Shown in pieces: positions 19,079 through 29,948 of a DNA stretch of 64,000 nucleotides. A program made the translations under genes and the position numbers. Each line of letters opens with the position of its first letter. The first letter of the stretch is position 1. The DNA comes from Zobellella taiwanensis. GTDB taxonomy: Bacteria; Pseudomonadota; Gammaproteobacteria; Enterobacterales; Aeromonadaceae. The stretch covers positions 29,429 through 93,428 of the forward strand of contig NZ_PXYH01000016.1 in NCBI RefSeq assembly GCF_003012795.1. The letters are read 5' to 3'. The notes under the pieces were generated by a model. It saw only the letters and a list, made by a program, of their open reading frames with translations. It was not told where the DNA came from and did no database searches.

Positions 19079-20512
19079 TTAAACCAGGCGTTTGCGCTGA
19101 TTGGAAGGGGGGATGGCCAGTGACTCCCTGTACTTGGCGATGGTTCGCCTGGCCACCTGTATCCCCTGGTCGGCCAGCAACTGGGCGATTTTACTGTCGC
19201 TCAGCGGCTTGGCCGGGTTTTCCGCCCCCACCAGTTTCTTGATCAGGGCGCGAATTGCCGTTGAAGAACACTCTCCGCCGTCGTCGGTGCCCACGTGGCT
19301 GGAGAAGAAATACTTCAGCTCGAACACTCCCCTGGGGGTGTGCAGGAACTTCTGGGTAGTCACCCGCGAGATGGTGGACTCGTGCATTTCCACCGCCTCC
19401 GCCACATGGTTCAGTACCATGGGCTTCATGGCTTCCTCACCATACTCAAAGAATGCCTGTTGTTGCTCGACAATACAATTGGCAACCTTGAGCAGGGTCT
19501 CATTTCGGCTCTCCAGACTCTTGAGGAACCACTTGGCGTCCTGCAGATGGTTGCGGATGAACTGGCCGTCCTCGCTGCTGCGCGGCTGCCGGGCCATGGC
19601 GGCGTAGGTTTGGTTGAGGCGCACCCTGGGCATGGCTTCGGGATTGAGTTCCGCCACCCAGGCGCCGTTGCGTTTGAGTACCACCACGTCCGGGATAACG
19701 TACTCGGAGCTGCTTTGGATCACGCTGTTGCCGGGCCTGGGCTCCAACTGCTGGATCAGCGCCAGCACTTCCTTGAGCTCCTCTTCCTTGAGCCGGGTCT
19801 TGCGCTGCAGGGTGCGGTAGTCCCGGTTGCCGAGCAGATCCATGTGCAGGTTGATCACCTCCTGGGCCTGTTCCAGCCAGGGGGTATCGGGCGGGAACTG
19901 TTCCAGCTGGATGCGCAGGCATTCCTGGACGCTGCGGGCCGCTACCCCTATGGGGTCGAAGTGCTGGATGCGCTTGAGAACTGCCTCCACCTCGTCCGCT
20001 TCTATGTCCAGCTCATCGCCGGACACCGCCTCCAGGATGTCGGACACCGTTATGGTAAGGTAGCCCGCGTCGTCGATGGCGTCGATAATGGCCAGGGCGA
20101 TGGCCTGGTCGGTGTCGCTGAAAGGGGTCAGGCGCATTTGCCACAGCAGGTAGTCCTGCAGGGTTTCGGTGGTTTCCCCCTGGTAGACGTTATCCTCGAT
20201 GCCGTCGGGCAGGCCGGCTCCGCCGCCGGAAGAGGCGGTGTAGACATCGTCCCAACTGGTGTCCATGGGCAGGTCGTCGGGCAGCTGGCTCTGCTCCATG
20301 GCGGTATCCGTCGCCATCTGCTCTTCATTGTGGTTGTCGGCCACCGCTATGCTGTCCGTTTCCTCCTGTTCCAGCAGGGGATTGCTCTCCAGGGCTTGCT
20401 GGATTTCCTGCTGCAGCTCCAGGCTGGACAACTGCAGCAGGCGAATCGCCTGCTGCAACTGGGGCGTCATGGTCAACTGCTGCCCCAGGCGTAACTGAAG
20501 AGTTGGCTTCAT
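19079..20512 (-). CDS. rpoN: RNA polymerase sigma-54 factor
   Basis: A 477-residue sigma-54, the E. coli length. Region I is the glutamine/leucine-rich N-terminus ([20 protein letters not shown] onward, about 1-50), region II is acidic (about 50-110), then come the core-binding domain and the C-terminal RpoN box [12 protein letters not shown], which reads the -24 promoter element. It depends on AAA+ activators encoded elsewhere. The gene lies between lptB and hpf with a 47-bp gap upstream that could hold its own promoter. Confidence 0.97.
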   Translation of the reverse strand: MKPTLQLRLGQQLTMTPQLQQAIRLLQLSSLELQQEIQQALESNPLLEQEETDSIAVADNHNEEQMATDTAMEQSQLPDDLPMDTSWDDVYTASSGGGAGLPDGIEDNVYQGETTETLQDYLLWQMRLTPFSDTDQAIALAIIDAIDDAGYLTITVSDILEAVSGDELDIEADEVEAVLKRIQHFDPIGVAARSVQECLRIQLEQFPPDTPWLEQAQEVINLHMDLLGNRDYRTLQRKTRLKEEELKEVLALIQQLEPRPGNSVIQSSSEYVIPDVVVLKRNGAWVAELNPEAMPRVRLNQTYAAMARQPRSSEDGQFIRNHLQDAKWFLKSLESRNETLLKVANCIVEQQQAFFEYGEEAMKPMVLNHVAEAVEMHESTISRVTTQKFLHTPRGVFELKYFFSSHVGTDDGGECSSTAIRALIKKLVGAENPAKPLSDSKIAQLLADQGIQVARRTIAKYRESLAIPPSNQRKRLV

Positions 20513-20559
20513 CTGTTAAAAAAGTCCTTCTGTATCAACCGCCGTCGGGCGGTGCCCAC

Positions 20560-21285
<726 letters not shown>

Positions 21286-21288
21286 GGC

Positions 21289-21810
21289 TCAGTCCTGGCC
21301 CTGATTGTCGAGCTGTTGGACCTGCTCGGGCAGGAAAATGGTGGTCACCCTGTCCGTGCCGCCCTGGCTTTCTGCCTCCATTTGTTCACGGTCGATGTGG
21401 TAGCGGATGCGGTAGCCGGTCACGATATTGTCGTTCTGGGTCAGCTTGGCGTCCTGCACCAGGGTGATGGTGCGGGCGCGCATGTCGAAGTGGATTTCCC
21501 GCGCTTCGGCCTTGACCGGCTGGCCGTTGTCCAGGGTCTGCTGGTAGGTGGCCGGCGCGCCCCGTGCGGTCATTGACTGCAGGCCTTGCTCGTTGCGGAT
21601 CACCACCAGCTCGTCGGCACGCACGTCTATGGTGCCCTGCCTGACCACCACCCGGTCGCTGAAGGTCACCTTGTCGTCGGCCAGCTCCACCAGCTGGCGA
21701 CCGGCATCTATGGTCACCGGCTGGCGGAAGTCGGATTCTTTGGCTGCGGCCTGTCCCAGGCCGAGCAGGCCGCCGAGGCTAAGGATTGAAATAAGTTGCC
21801 CGGGTTTCAT
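21289..21810 (-). CDS. lptA: LPS transport periplasmic protein LptA
   Basis: A 173-residue OstA-like protein that polymerises into the periplasmic bridge between LptC and LptD. It has a signal peptide (about 1-22, MKPGQLISILSLGGLLGLG then AAA) followed by a beta-jellyroll with the VTFSDRVVVRQGTIDVRADEL core. The ATG at 21810 was chosen because it places a proper signal peptide at the N-terminus; a longer in-frame start is possible. The start overlaps the lptC end by 32 bp. Confidence 0.93.
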   Translation of the reverse strand: MKPGQLISILSLGGLLGLGQAAAKESDFRQPVTIDAGRQLVELADDKVTFSDRVVVRQGTIDVRADELVVIRNEQGLQSMTARGAPATYQQTLDNGQPVKAEAREIHFDMRARTITLVQDAKLTQNDNIVTGYRIRYHIDREQMEAESQGGTDRVTTIFLPEQVQQLDNQGQD

Positions 21811-22327
21811 GCAGTAATTCCACCGTTTGTTGGTCAAGCTGGCCCAGCAGTCCCTGGCCCTCGGCCAGGTATTGGGGGCTTTGCAGTCGCACTTCCTTGT
21901 TGGAGCGCAGCTGGTTGTTGATAAAATCCAGTTCCAGATACTCTGTGGTCAGGGTGTCCACCAGGGCGTCCGGCAGCAGCCCCCGCCCGACTACATTGCC
22001 ATTGAGCACGGCGTTGTCGCCGGTGTTGAGGGTGCCCTCGTCGCCACTCAGCCGCCACTGGGGCTGGCCGTCGGGCGAATAGAGCAAGATAACAGGTTTT
22101 TCCATCAGGGTCATGGACAGCGGATCGTAGTACTCGGCGTACTCGGCCGCCAATCCCCGGTAGGGCAGGCCGAGCCGGTTGTACTGGATGCTGGCCAGGT
22201 CCCTGGCCACGAAATCGGGCTGGAAATCCCTGTCGTTAAGGGCGATGTCGCCGTCCTGGCGAAACCACTGGAAACACACCAGGGCCAGCACAAAGAGAAT
22301 ACCGAACAGCCAGGTCTGGCGGTTCAT
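21779..22327 (-). CDS. lptC: LPS export protein LptC
   Basis: A 182-residue bitopic protein. One N-terminal membrane helix (about 5-20, WLFGILFVLALVCF) anchors a periplasmic OstA-like domain that receives LPS from LptB2FG and hands it to LptA. The ATG at 22327 overlaps the kdsC stop by 4 bp. Confidence 0.92.
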   Translation of the reverse strand: MNRQTWLFGILFVLALVCFQWFRQDGDIALNDRDFQPDFVARDLASIQYNRLGLPYRGLAAEYAEYYDPLSMTLMEKPVILLYSPDGQPQWRLSGDEGTLNTGDNAVLNGNVVGRGLLPDALVDTLTTEYLELDFINNQLRSNKEVRLQSPQYLAEGQGLLGQLDQQTVELLHETRATYFNP

Positions 22328-22875
22328 AGGCTCATGCCCCTGGCCTGCTCCAGCTCGCCGCGCGCTTCCAGGATCAGGTCGCACAGCTCGCGTACCGCCC
22401 CCCGGCCGCCGTGCAGCCGGGTCACATAGTCGGCGCCCCGCAGTACCAGCGGGTGGGCATCGGCCACTGCCACCCCCAGGCCGCAGTGGCGCATCACCGC
22501 AAGGTCAACCACGTCGTCGCCGATATAGGCGGCCTGGCTGGGCTCAAGCTTGAGGGTGTCGAGCAGGGCCCGGTAGCTCGGCATCTTGTCGCCCTGGCCC
22601 TGGTACACATGGCGGACGCCGAGCGATGCCATGCGCTCGCTGACGATACGCGAGTCGCGCCCGGTGATCACCGCCACCTGGATGCCGGCGTTGAGCAGGG
22701 CCTTGATACCAAAACCGTCCTTGGTGCAGAAGCTCTTGTATTCCTCGCCCTGGTTGCCCAGATAGATCATGCCGTCGGACAACACGCCATCCACATCGCA
22801 GATCAACAGGCGGATAGCCGCCAGCCGTTGCCAGACTTCCCGTGGCAGTGGACCGTAAAGACTGTGCTCTATCAT
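22324..22875 (-). CDS. kdsC: KDO-8-phosphate phosphatase
   Basis: A 183-residue C0-type HAD phosphatase releasing phosphate from 3-deoxy-D-manno-octulosonate 8-phosphate. The nucleophile and acid/base aspartates are Asp27 and Asp29 in CDVDGVLSDG; later motifs are VITGRDS and the metal site IGDDVVDLAVM. The ATG at 22875 shares one base with the kdsD stop; a TTG one codon earlier is a less likely start. Confidence 0.95.
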   Translation of the reverse strand: MIEHSLYGPLPREVWQRLAAIRLLICDVDGVLSDGMIYLGNQGEEYKSFCTKDGFGIKALLNAGIQVAVITGRDSRIVSERMASLGVRHVYQGQGDKMPSYRALLDTLKLEPSQAAYIGDDVVDLAVMRHCGLGVAVADAHPLVLRGADYVTRLHGGRGAVRELCDLILEARGELEQARGMSL

Positions 22876-23849
22876 CAAATCACTCCGGCGCGCAGCAAAT
22901 CGTGCATGTTGAAGGCCCCGACCGGCTGGTTGTCTTCGTTGACCACCAGCAGGCCGCTGATTTTTTTCTCTTCCATCAGGTTGACCGCTTCCGCTGCCAG
23001 CATGTTGGCGCGGGCGGTTACGCAGTGCCGGGTCATCACCTGGTCGATGGGGGTATGATGCACATCTATTTTGTGATCCAGGGTCCGGCGCAGATCTCCA
23101 TCAGTATAGATGCCCACCAGCCGTTGCCGGTCATCGACCACGGCGGTAAAGCCAAGCCCGGTGCGGCCGATTTCCAGCAGGGCATCGATGATCAGGGTAT
23201 TGAGCGCCACCCTGGGCACCCGGTCGTCCTTGTGCATCAGGTCGGCGACCCGCAGCAGCAGACGCTTGCCGAGCGCACCGCCGGGGTGGCTAAGGGCGAA
23301 ATCGTCGGCGGTAAAACCGCGCGCCTCGAGCAGGGCTACGGCCAGGGCATCGCCCATCACCAGGGCGGCGGTGGTGCTGGCAGTGGGGGCCAGGCCGAGG
23401 GGGCAGGCTTCCTGCTCGACCCGGGTGCAGAGATGGACTTCGGCTTCCCGGGCCATGGTGGAGCCGGGGTTGCCGGTCAGGCAGATAAGCTTGAGTCCAC
23501 GGCGCTTGAGCACCGGCAGCAGCGACAGTATTTCGTCGCTCTCCCCCGAGTTGGACAGGGCCAGTACCACGTCCTGATGGCCAATCATGCCCAGGTCGCC
23601 GTGACTGGCTTCACCGGGATGGACGAAAAAGGCCGGTGTGCCGGTACTGGCCAGGGTGGCGGCAATCTTGTTGGCAATATGGCCCGACTTGCCCATGCCG
23701 GTAACAATGACCTTGCCCTGGCAGGCGAACAGCAGGCGGCAGGCCTGGCTGAAGGCGTCATCCAGATATTGATAAAGGCCGTCGATGGCTGCCTTTTCAA
23801 TATCGAGAACACGGCGGGCGGTTTTGCGGTAATCAAATTCTGCTGACAT
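22875..23849 (-). CDS. kdsD: arabinose-5-phosphate isomerase
   Basis: A 324-residue enzyme converting ribulose-5-phosphate to arabinose-5-phosphate, the first committed step to KDO. It has an SIS domain (about 35-170, with VTGMGKSGHIANKIAATLASTG and the SNSGESDE phosphate loop) and a C-terminal CBS pair (about 205-324). The start was set at ATG 23849, which has a GGAGAG ribosome-binding site at good spacing, rather than GTG four codons upstream. It heads the long minus-strand cluster and is divergent from mlaF. Confidence 0.95.
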   Translation of the reverse strand: MSAEFDYRKTARRVLDIEKAAIDGLYQYLDDAFSQACRLLFACQGKVIVTGMGKSGHIANKIAATLASTGTPAFFVHPGEASHGDLGMIGHQDVVLALSNSGESDEILSLLPVLKRRGLKLICLTGNPGSTMAREAEVHLCTRVEQEACPLGLAPTASTTAALVMGDALAVALLEARGFTADDFALSHPGGALGKRLLLRVADLMHKDDRVPRVALNTLIIDALLEIGRTGLGFTAVVDDRQRLVGIYTDGDLRRTLDHKIDVHHTPIDQVMTRHCVTARANMLAAEAVNLMEEKKISGLLVVNEDNQPVGAFNMHDLLRAGVI

Positions 23850-23876
23850 AAGGCTCTCCACGGCTTGGGCTGCGCC

Positions 23877-23905
23877 ATTATAGAAAAGCTCGGCCCGATA
23901 AGCGA
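23877..23905 (-). promoter_or_regulatory. probable promoter for the kdsD-lpt-rpoN cluster
   Basis: A perfect TATAAT on the minus strand (23882 down to 23877), 28 bp before the kdsD ATG. The -35 region at 17 bp (TCGCTT) is poor. Confidence 0.45.
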
Positions 23906-23985
23906 CTGGCGCGGCACGGATTCATGGACGCCGCCGGCGCCGGTCAGGGGATGGCGTAGCCGCAGCCGAAATCCTGCCCCCGCGG

Positions 23986-24014
23986 TTGCCGAGCCGGCGG
24001 CGAACCCATACAAT
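23986..24014 (+). promoter_or_regulatory. sigma-70 promoter for mlaFEDCB
   Basis: TTGCCG (23986-23991), a 17-bp spacer and TACAAT (24009-24014), a five-of-six -10. The expected start of transcription is near 24021, leaving a leader of about 20 nt before the mlaF start codon. Confidence 0.6.
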
Positions 24015-24039
24015 TCTCTCTTTTTTACGGGGAATCAGT

Positions 24040-24840
24040 TTGAACCAAAGCCTTGTCGAGATACGGGATCTTTGTTTCAGCCATGGCGATCGCACCCTGT
24101 ACGAGCGGATCAACCTGCGCATCCCGCGCGGCAAAATCACTGCCATCATGGGGCCGAGCGGCATCGGCAAGACCACGCTGCTGCGCCTGATCGGCGGCCA
24201 GATCAAGCCCGACAGCGGCGATGTACGCTTCGACGGCGAATCGATCCCGGCCCTGGGCCGCTCCCGCCTGTACCAAGTGCGCCGGCGCATGGGCATGCTG
24301 TTTCAAAGCGGCGCCCTGTTCACCGGTATGTCGGTGTTCGACAACGTGGCCTTTCCGCTGCGTGAGCACAGTGGCCTGCCCGAAGCCATCATCCGCACCC
24401 TGGTCATGATGAAGCTGGAGGCGGTGGGCCTGCGCGGTGCGGCGGGGCTGTTTCCGGCCGAGCTGTCCGGCGGCATGGCGCGGCGGGCGGCACTGGCCCG
24501 CTGCATTGCGCTGGATCCGGAACTGGTGATGTACGATGAACCCTTCGCCGGCCAGGATCCCATCAGCATGGGGGTGCTGGTCAAGCTGATTTCCGAACTC
24601 AACCGGGCCCAGGGGCTGACCTCCATTATCGTCACCCATGATGTGGATGAGGTGATGGGGATCGCCGATTACGCCTATATCATCGCCAACCGGCAGGTGA
24701 TCGCGGCAGGCTCGCCCGCCGAGTTGCAGGCCCATGCCGATCCGCGGGTGGTTCAGTTTCTGCGCGGCGAGGCGGACGGCCCCGTGCCCTTCCATTATCC
24801 GGCGCCCGCCTTCAGAGAGTCGTTAGGTTATGTTGATTGA
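24040..24840 (+). CDS. mlaF: phospholipid transport ATPase MlaF
   Basis: A 266-residue ABC ATPase of the Mla system, which maintains outer-membrane lipid asymmetry. Walker A is GPSGIGKT (38-45), the signature [16 protein letters not shown], and Walker [14 protein letters not shown]. The start is inferred to be TTG 24040: it follows GGGGA by 7 nt and gives [13 protein letters not shown], matching the E. coli N-terminus, while upstream in-frame codons lie in the promoter. The stop overlaps mlaE by 11 bp. C-terminal [10 protein letters not shown] is the MlaF-specific extension that contacts its neighbour. Confidence 0.93.
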   Translation: MNQSLVEIRDLCFSHGDRTLYERINLRIPRGKITAIMGPSGIGKTTLLRLIGGQIKPDSGDVRFDGESIPALGRSRLYQVRRRMGMLFQSGALFTGMSVFDNVAFPLREHSGLPEAIIRTLVMMKLEAVGLRGAAGLFPAELSGGMARRAALARCIALDPELVMYDEPFAGQDPISMGVLVKLISELNRAQGLTSIIVTHDVDEVMGIADYAYIIANRQVIAAGSPAELQAHADPRVVQFLRGEADGPVPFHYPAPAFRESLGYVD

Positions 24841-25609
24841 TGTAATAGGGCGGCTGGGGCGCCGTGGCGTCGGCGGCATCACCGCCCTGGGCCGCGCCGG
24901 CTTTATGCTGCTGCACGCCCTGCTGGGCCGACCCCAGCCGCGCAAGCATTTCCCGCTGTTGGTACAGCAACTGCAGGTGGTGGGGGTGCAGTCGGTACTG
25001 ATTATCCTGGTGTCCGGCCTCTTTATCGGCATGGTGCTGGCCTTGCAGGGGTACAACGTGCTGGTGGACTTCGGTGCCGAGGGCAGCCTGGGGCCCCTGG
25101 TGTCCCTGTCGTTGCTGCGCGAGTTGGGCCCGGTGGTCACCGCCCTGCTGTTTGCGGGGCGGGCCGGTTCGGCCCTGACCGCCGAGCTGGGCCTGATGAA
25201 AGCCACCGAACAGCTGTCCAGCCTGGAAATGATGGGCATAGATCCGCTGCGGCGGGTGGTTGCGCCCCGCTTCTGGGCCGGTTTCATCAGCATGCCGCTG
25301 CTGGCCTTCATGTTCAGCCTGGTTGGCATCTGGGGCGCCAAATTGGTGGGCGTGGACTGGCTGGGCGTTGACGAGGGCGGTTTCTGGTCGGCCATGCAGG
25401 CGGCGGTGGACTGGCAGCAGGATATCATGCAGGGATTCATCAAAAGCCTGGTGTTCGCCCTGGTGGTGACCTGGATTGCGCTGTTCAATGGCTTTGATGC
25501 CCGGCCCACGGCGGCGGGCATCAGCCAGGCCACCACCCGGACCGTGGTTCATTCATCTTTGGCGGTACTGGGGCTCGACTTTGTGCTCACCGCCGTCATG
25601 TTTGGGTAA
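24830..25609 (+). CDS. mlaE: phospholipid transport permease MlaE
   Basis: A 259-residue permease with an N-terminal amphipathic region and about five membrane helices, carrying the conserved [22 protein letters not shown] cytoplasmic coupling stretch (around residues 98-120). It forms the MlaFEDB inner-membrane complex. The ATG at 24830 overlaps the mlaF stop by 11 bp. Confidence 0.95.
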   Translation: MLIDVIGRLGRRGVGGITALGRAGFMLLHALLGRPQPRKHFPLLVQQLQVVGVQSVLIILVSGLFIGMVLALQGYNVLVDFGAEGSLGPLVSLSLLRELGPVVTALLFAGRAGSALTAELGLMKATEQLSSLEMMGIDPLRRVVAPRFWAGFISMPLLAFMFSLVGIWGAKLVGVDWLGVDEGGFWSAMQAAVDWQQDIMQGFIKSLVFALVVTWIALFNGFDARPTAAGISQATTRTVVHSSLAVLGLDFVLTAVMFG

Positions 25610-25615
25610 ACAATA

Positions 25616-26089
25616 ATGAAATACAGCAAACTGGAATTCAGCGTCGGCTGCTTTATGCTGGCCGGGATAGGCGCCCTGCTGCTGCTGGCGTTCAAGGTCG
25701 CCGGCGTCAGTGTTAACGGCCAGGGCGAGAGCTATACCCTGTATGCCAAGTTCGATAATATCGGCGGCCTCAAGGTGCGTTCGCCGATCAAGGTGGGGGG
25801 CGTGGTGGTTGGCCGGGTGGCCGGCATCAGCCTGGATCCCCGGGATCAGGTGCCGGTGGTGACCCTGGTGATGAACAAGGATGCCGGCGAGTTCGCCGAA
25901 AGCAGTACGGCGTCCATCCTGACCTCGGGGCTGCTGGGCGAGCAGTACCTGGGGCTCAACCCGGGCTTTGCCGACGAGGAAATGGGCATCGGCATGCTGG
26001 AGGATGGCGATACCATAGCCCATACCCAGTCCGCGCTGGTGCTCGAAGAGCTGATCGGCAAGTTTATCTACTCCATCGGCAACAACTGA
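25616..26089 (+). CDS. mlaD: MCE-domain protein MlaD
   Basis: A 157-residue protein with one N-terminal membrane helix (about 9-29) and a single MCE domain (about 39-117, YAKFDNIGGLKVRSPIKVGGVVVG). MlaD forms a hexameric lipid-binding ring over MlaE. It is slightly shorter at the C-terminus than the E. coli protein. The gene follows mlaE by 6 bp. Confidence 0.95.
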   Translation: MKYSKLEFSVGCFMLAGIGALLLLAFKVAGVSVNGQGESYTLYAKFDNIGGLKVRSPIKVGGVVVGRVAGISLDPRDQVPVVTLVMNKDAGEFAESSTASILTSGLLGEQYLGLNPGFADEEMGIGMLEDGDTIAHTQSALVLEELIGKFIYSIGNN

Positions 26090-26115
26090 AACCACGGCGA
26101 TCCTGAGGAGGAAAC

Positions 26116-26751
26116 ATGAAAAGATGGTTATCCTGGCTGCTGGTCCTGACCGGCTTCTGGGCTCCGCTGGCGGCATCCGCCTCGGCGTCCGATCCCTATC
26201 GCCTGGTCAGCGAAGTGGCCCAAAATACCTTTGACCGGCTCAAGCAGGAGCAGGCCGAGATCGGCGCCAATCCCGAACACCTGCGCACCATAGTGCGCGA
26301 GGAAATGCTGCCGGCGGTGGACGTGCGTTTTTCCGCCTTCCGGGTCATTGGCAGCCAGCTCAACAGCACCACCGCCGAGCAGCGCGAGCGCTTTGTGGAG
26401 GCTTTCAGCGACTACCTGGTGGTGACCTATGCGGATGCCCTGGCGGCCTATAACAACCAGACCCTGGATATCGGCCGGGGTCAGGTGGGCAGCGATGACA
26501 AGCTGGCTTCGGTGCCGGTCACGGTGCAGGATCCCGGCAAGCCCGATATCAAGCTGGAGTTCAAACTGCGCCAGAACAGCCGTACCGGCGAATGGAAAGT
26601 ATTCGATATGGTGGCCGAAGGCATCAGCCTGCTGTCCGCCAAGCAATCCGAACTGAGCGGCCTGATCCGCCAGAACGGCATCGACGAGGTCAGCCGGCAG
26701 TTGCAGGAGCATACCCGCAAACCGGTCACCCCGCTGGATGTGACCCAATGA
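26116..26751 (+). CDS. mlaC: periplasmic phospholipid-binding protein MlaC
   Basis: A 211-residue secreted protein. The signal peptide is about residues 1-24 (hydrophobic WLLVLTGFWAPLA, then ASA), followed by a Ttg2D-like fold. MlaC shuttles phospholipid between MlaA-porin and MlaD. A strong GAGGAGG site precedes the ATG at 26116. The TGA stop overlaps the mlaB ATG (ATGA). Confidence 0.94.
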   Translation: MKRWLSWLLVLTGFWAPLAASASASDPYRLVSEVAQNTFDRLKQEQAEIGANPEHLRTIVREEMLPAVDVRFSAFRVIGSQLNSTTAEQRERFVEAFSDYLVVTYADALAAYNNQTLDIGRGQVGSDDKLASVPVTVQDPGKPDIKLEFKLRQNSRTGEWKVFDMVAEGISLLSAKQSELSGLIRQNGIDEVSRQLQEHTRKPVTPLDVTQ

Positions 26752-27018
26752 AACTGACGCGGCCGCTGATCCGGGAGCAGTTGCCGGCCTACTGGGCCGA
26801 GCGGCATGCCCTGTTTGCCGAGGACAATGCCGAGCTGGGCGAGGTCGAGCAGATCGACTCGGTCGGCCTGGCGTTCCTGGTACAGTGGAGCCAGGCCCTG
26901 TCGGCCGCCGGCCGCGGGCTGACCCTGAGTGCGCCGCCGGCCAGTTTCTACCCCTTAGCCGATTTATATGGTGTCAGTGAACTGTTTACACTGGCCGACA
27001 ACGATTCCGGGAGCCAAC

Positions 27019-27032
<14 letters not shown>
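26748..27032 (+). CDS. mlaB: STAS-domain protein MlaB
   Basis: A 94-residue STAS-domain protein that binds MlaF and stabilises the ATPase. The conserved VEQIDSVGLAFLVQWSQ helix, where some STAS proteins are phosphorylated, is at about residues 33-49. The start overlaps mlaC by 4 bp and the end overlaps ibaG by 14 bp. Confidence 0.9.
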
Positions 27033-28547
<1,515 letters not shown>

Positions 28548-28553
28548 CCCCGT

Positions 28554-28581
28554 GACTGGGGACTGGGGACTGGGGACTGGG
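28554..28581 (+). repeat. four GACTGGG heptamers after murA
   Basis: Four perfect tandem copies begin 6 bases after the murA stop. As GGGACTG they match the GGGAYTR family. They face array 2 across a 40-bp spacer and are G-rich in the murA transcript sense. Confidence 0.95.
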
Positions 28582-28621
28582 GTTGACCTGGTTTCCAGCC
28601 CCATTCATTACGTTTTACCAT

Positions 28622-28752
28622 TCCCTAATCCCTAATCCCTAATCCCTAATCCCTAATCCCTAATCCCTAATCCCTAATCCCTAATCCCTAATCCCTAATC
28701 CCTAATCCCTAATCCCTAATCCCTAATCCCTAATCCCTAATCCCTAATCCCT
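28622..28752 (-). repeat. heptamer array 2: (TCCCTAA)18, telomere-like
   Basis: Eighteen perfect copies of TCCCTAA (28622-28747) plus a 5-base partial unit. The minus strand reads GGGATTA, one base different from array 1 (GGGACTA). It ends 5 bp from the degS stop codon. The run of G3N4 motifs satisfies the usual G-quadruplex pattern. It resembles eukaryotic telomere repeats, but genes continue normally on both sides, so it is internal. Confidence 0.98.
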
Positions 28753-28756
28753 TTCT

Positions 28757-29854
28757 TCACCGCAGCCGCTGAAAGCGGCGGTCTTCTTCGATGTGCACTG
28801 TCAGGGTCAGGGTGTTGCCTGCGCGCAGCAGGGTGACGGCCAGGCCGTTACCGGGCCGGGTTTCTGCCACCATATCCATGGCATGGCGGGCGTTGGCGAT
28901 GGGTTTGCCGTCCATTTCGAGCAGTACATCGCCGCTTTCAATACCGGCCTTGTCCGCCGGGCTGCCCGGGCTGACGCTGTCTACATAAATACCCGAACGT
29001 TCGCCCAAATTGAGCAGCTGGGCCATCACCGGCGGGATGTCGGCACCGCTTATGCCGAGATAGCCGCGGATCACCCGGCCGTGTTCGATCAGTTCGTGCA
29101 TGATGCGATGAGCCAGGGCATAGGGAATGGCGAAGTTGATGCCGTAGCTCTCCTGGTGGGCTACGCTCTGGAAGGAGGCGGTGTTGATCCCCACCATTTC
29201 CCCGTAGACGTTGACCAGGGCGCCACCGGAATTGCCGGCGTTGATGGCGGCATCGGTCTGCAGCAAATCCTGGCGGCCATTGCTGTCCGGGCCCATGCTC
29301 GACAGGCCGCTGCGGCCGGTGGCGCTAATGATGCCCTGGGTGATGGTCTGGCCCACGTTGTAGGGATTGCCGATGGCCAGAACGATATCGCCGACCTGGG
29401 GGTTGAGCTCGTCGTCCTGGGGGATCACCGGCAGTTGCTCGGCCTCTATCCGCAACACCGCCAGATCCGTGGGTACGTCGAAGCCGATGACATCGGCGCC
29501 GATGATACGACCGTCCTGCAGTGCCACTATCACCTGATCCGCTTCGGCGATCACATGGTAGTTGGTCAGCACATAGCCCCGGGCGGACATGATCACGCCC
29601 GAGCCCAGGCCGGTGGGGCTGAGCTCGGGCGTGCTGTCGCCGCCCTGGAAACTTCTGGTGTAGATGTTGACCACGGCCGGCCCGGCCCTGCTGGCGGCAT
29701 AGGAAAAACTGGTGACGCCGACCTGCTTGTTGCGCCACCAGTGTTCGAAGGACTGGGTGCGCAGCTGGGGGAACAGCAGCAGCAGCAGGGCGGCCATCAG
29801 CACGCCATAGGCGCCGGCCTGAAACAGGAATTTGAGGAAGGAAGCTGGCCGCAT
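28757..29854 (-). CDS. degS: envelope-stress sensor protease DegS
   Basis: A 365-residue HtrA-family protease anchored by one N-terminal helix (about 13-29). The triad is His100, Asp130 and Ser209 (GNSGGALVN), followed by a single PDZ domain (about 265-350). DegS senses misfolded outer-membrane porins through its PDZ domain and starts cleavage of RseA, releasing sigma-E. It lies downstream of degQ on the same strand, separated by 94 bp holding a hairpin. Confidence 0.95.
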   Translation of the reverse strand: MRPASFLKFLFQAGAYGVLMAALLLLLFPQLRTQSFEHWWRNKQVGVTSFSYAASRAGPAVVNIYTRSFQGGDSTPELSPTGLGSGVIMSARGYVLTNYHVIAEADQVIVALQDGRIIGADVIGFDVPTDLAVLRIEAEQLPVIPQDDELNPQVGDIVLAIGNPYNVGQTITQGIISATGRSGLSSMGPDSNGRQDLLQTDAAINAGNSGGALVNVYGEMVGINTASFQSVAHQESYGINFAIPYALAHRIMHELIEHGRVIRGYLGISGADIPPVMAQLLNLGERSGIYVDSVSPGSPADKAGIESGDVLLEMDGKPIANARHAMDMVAETRPGNGLAVTLLRAGNTLTLTVHIEEDRRFQRLR

Positions 29855-29904
29855 GGGGAGCTGTGGTTGCTATCGGGTCCCCAGAGCATAACACAAAGGG
29901 AGGG

Positions 29905-29937
29905 GCAAGGGAGTCCACCGTGTGGTGGACCCCTTGC
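29905..29937 (-). terminator. hairpin between degQ and degS
   Basis: A stem of about 14 bp with one bulge: GCAAGGG-AGTCCACC pairs with GGTGGACCCCTTGC around a short GTGT loop. No T-tract follows on the minus strand, so it could be an attenuator or an mRNA-end stabiliser reducing degS relative to degQ. Confidence 0.5.
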
Positions 29938-29948
29938 GTATCAAGCGG

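Noticed and set aside
28622..28752. A true telomere or replicon end
   Set aside because: Repeats are only 131 bp long and degS follows 5 bp later in normal gene order; no hairpin end or break in synteny is seen.
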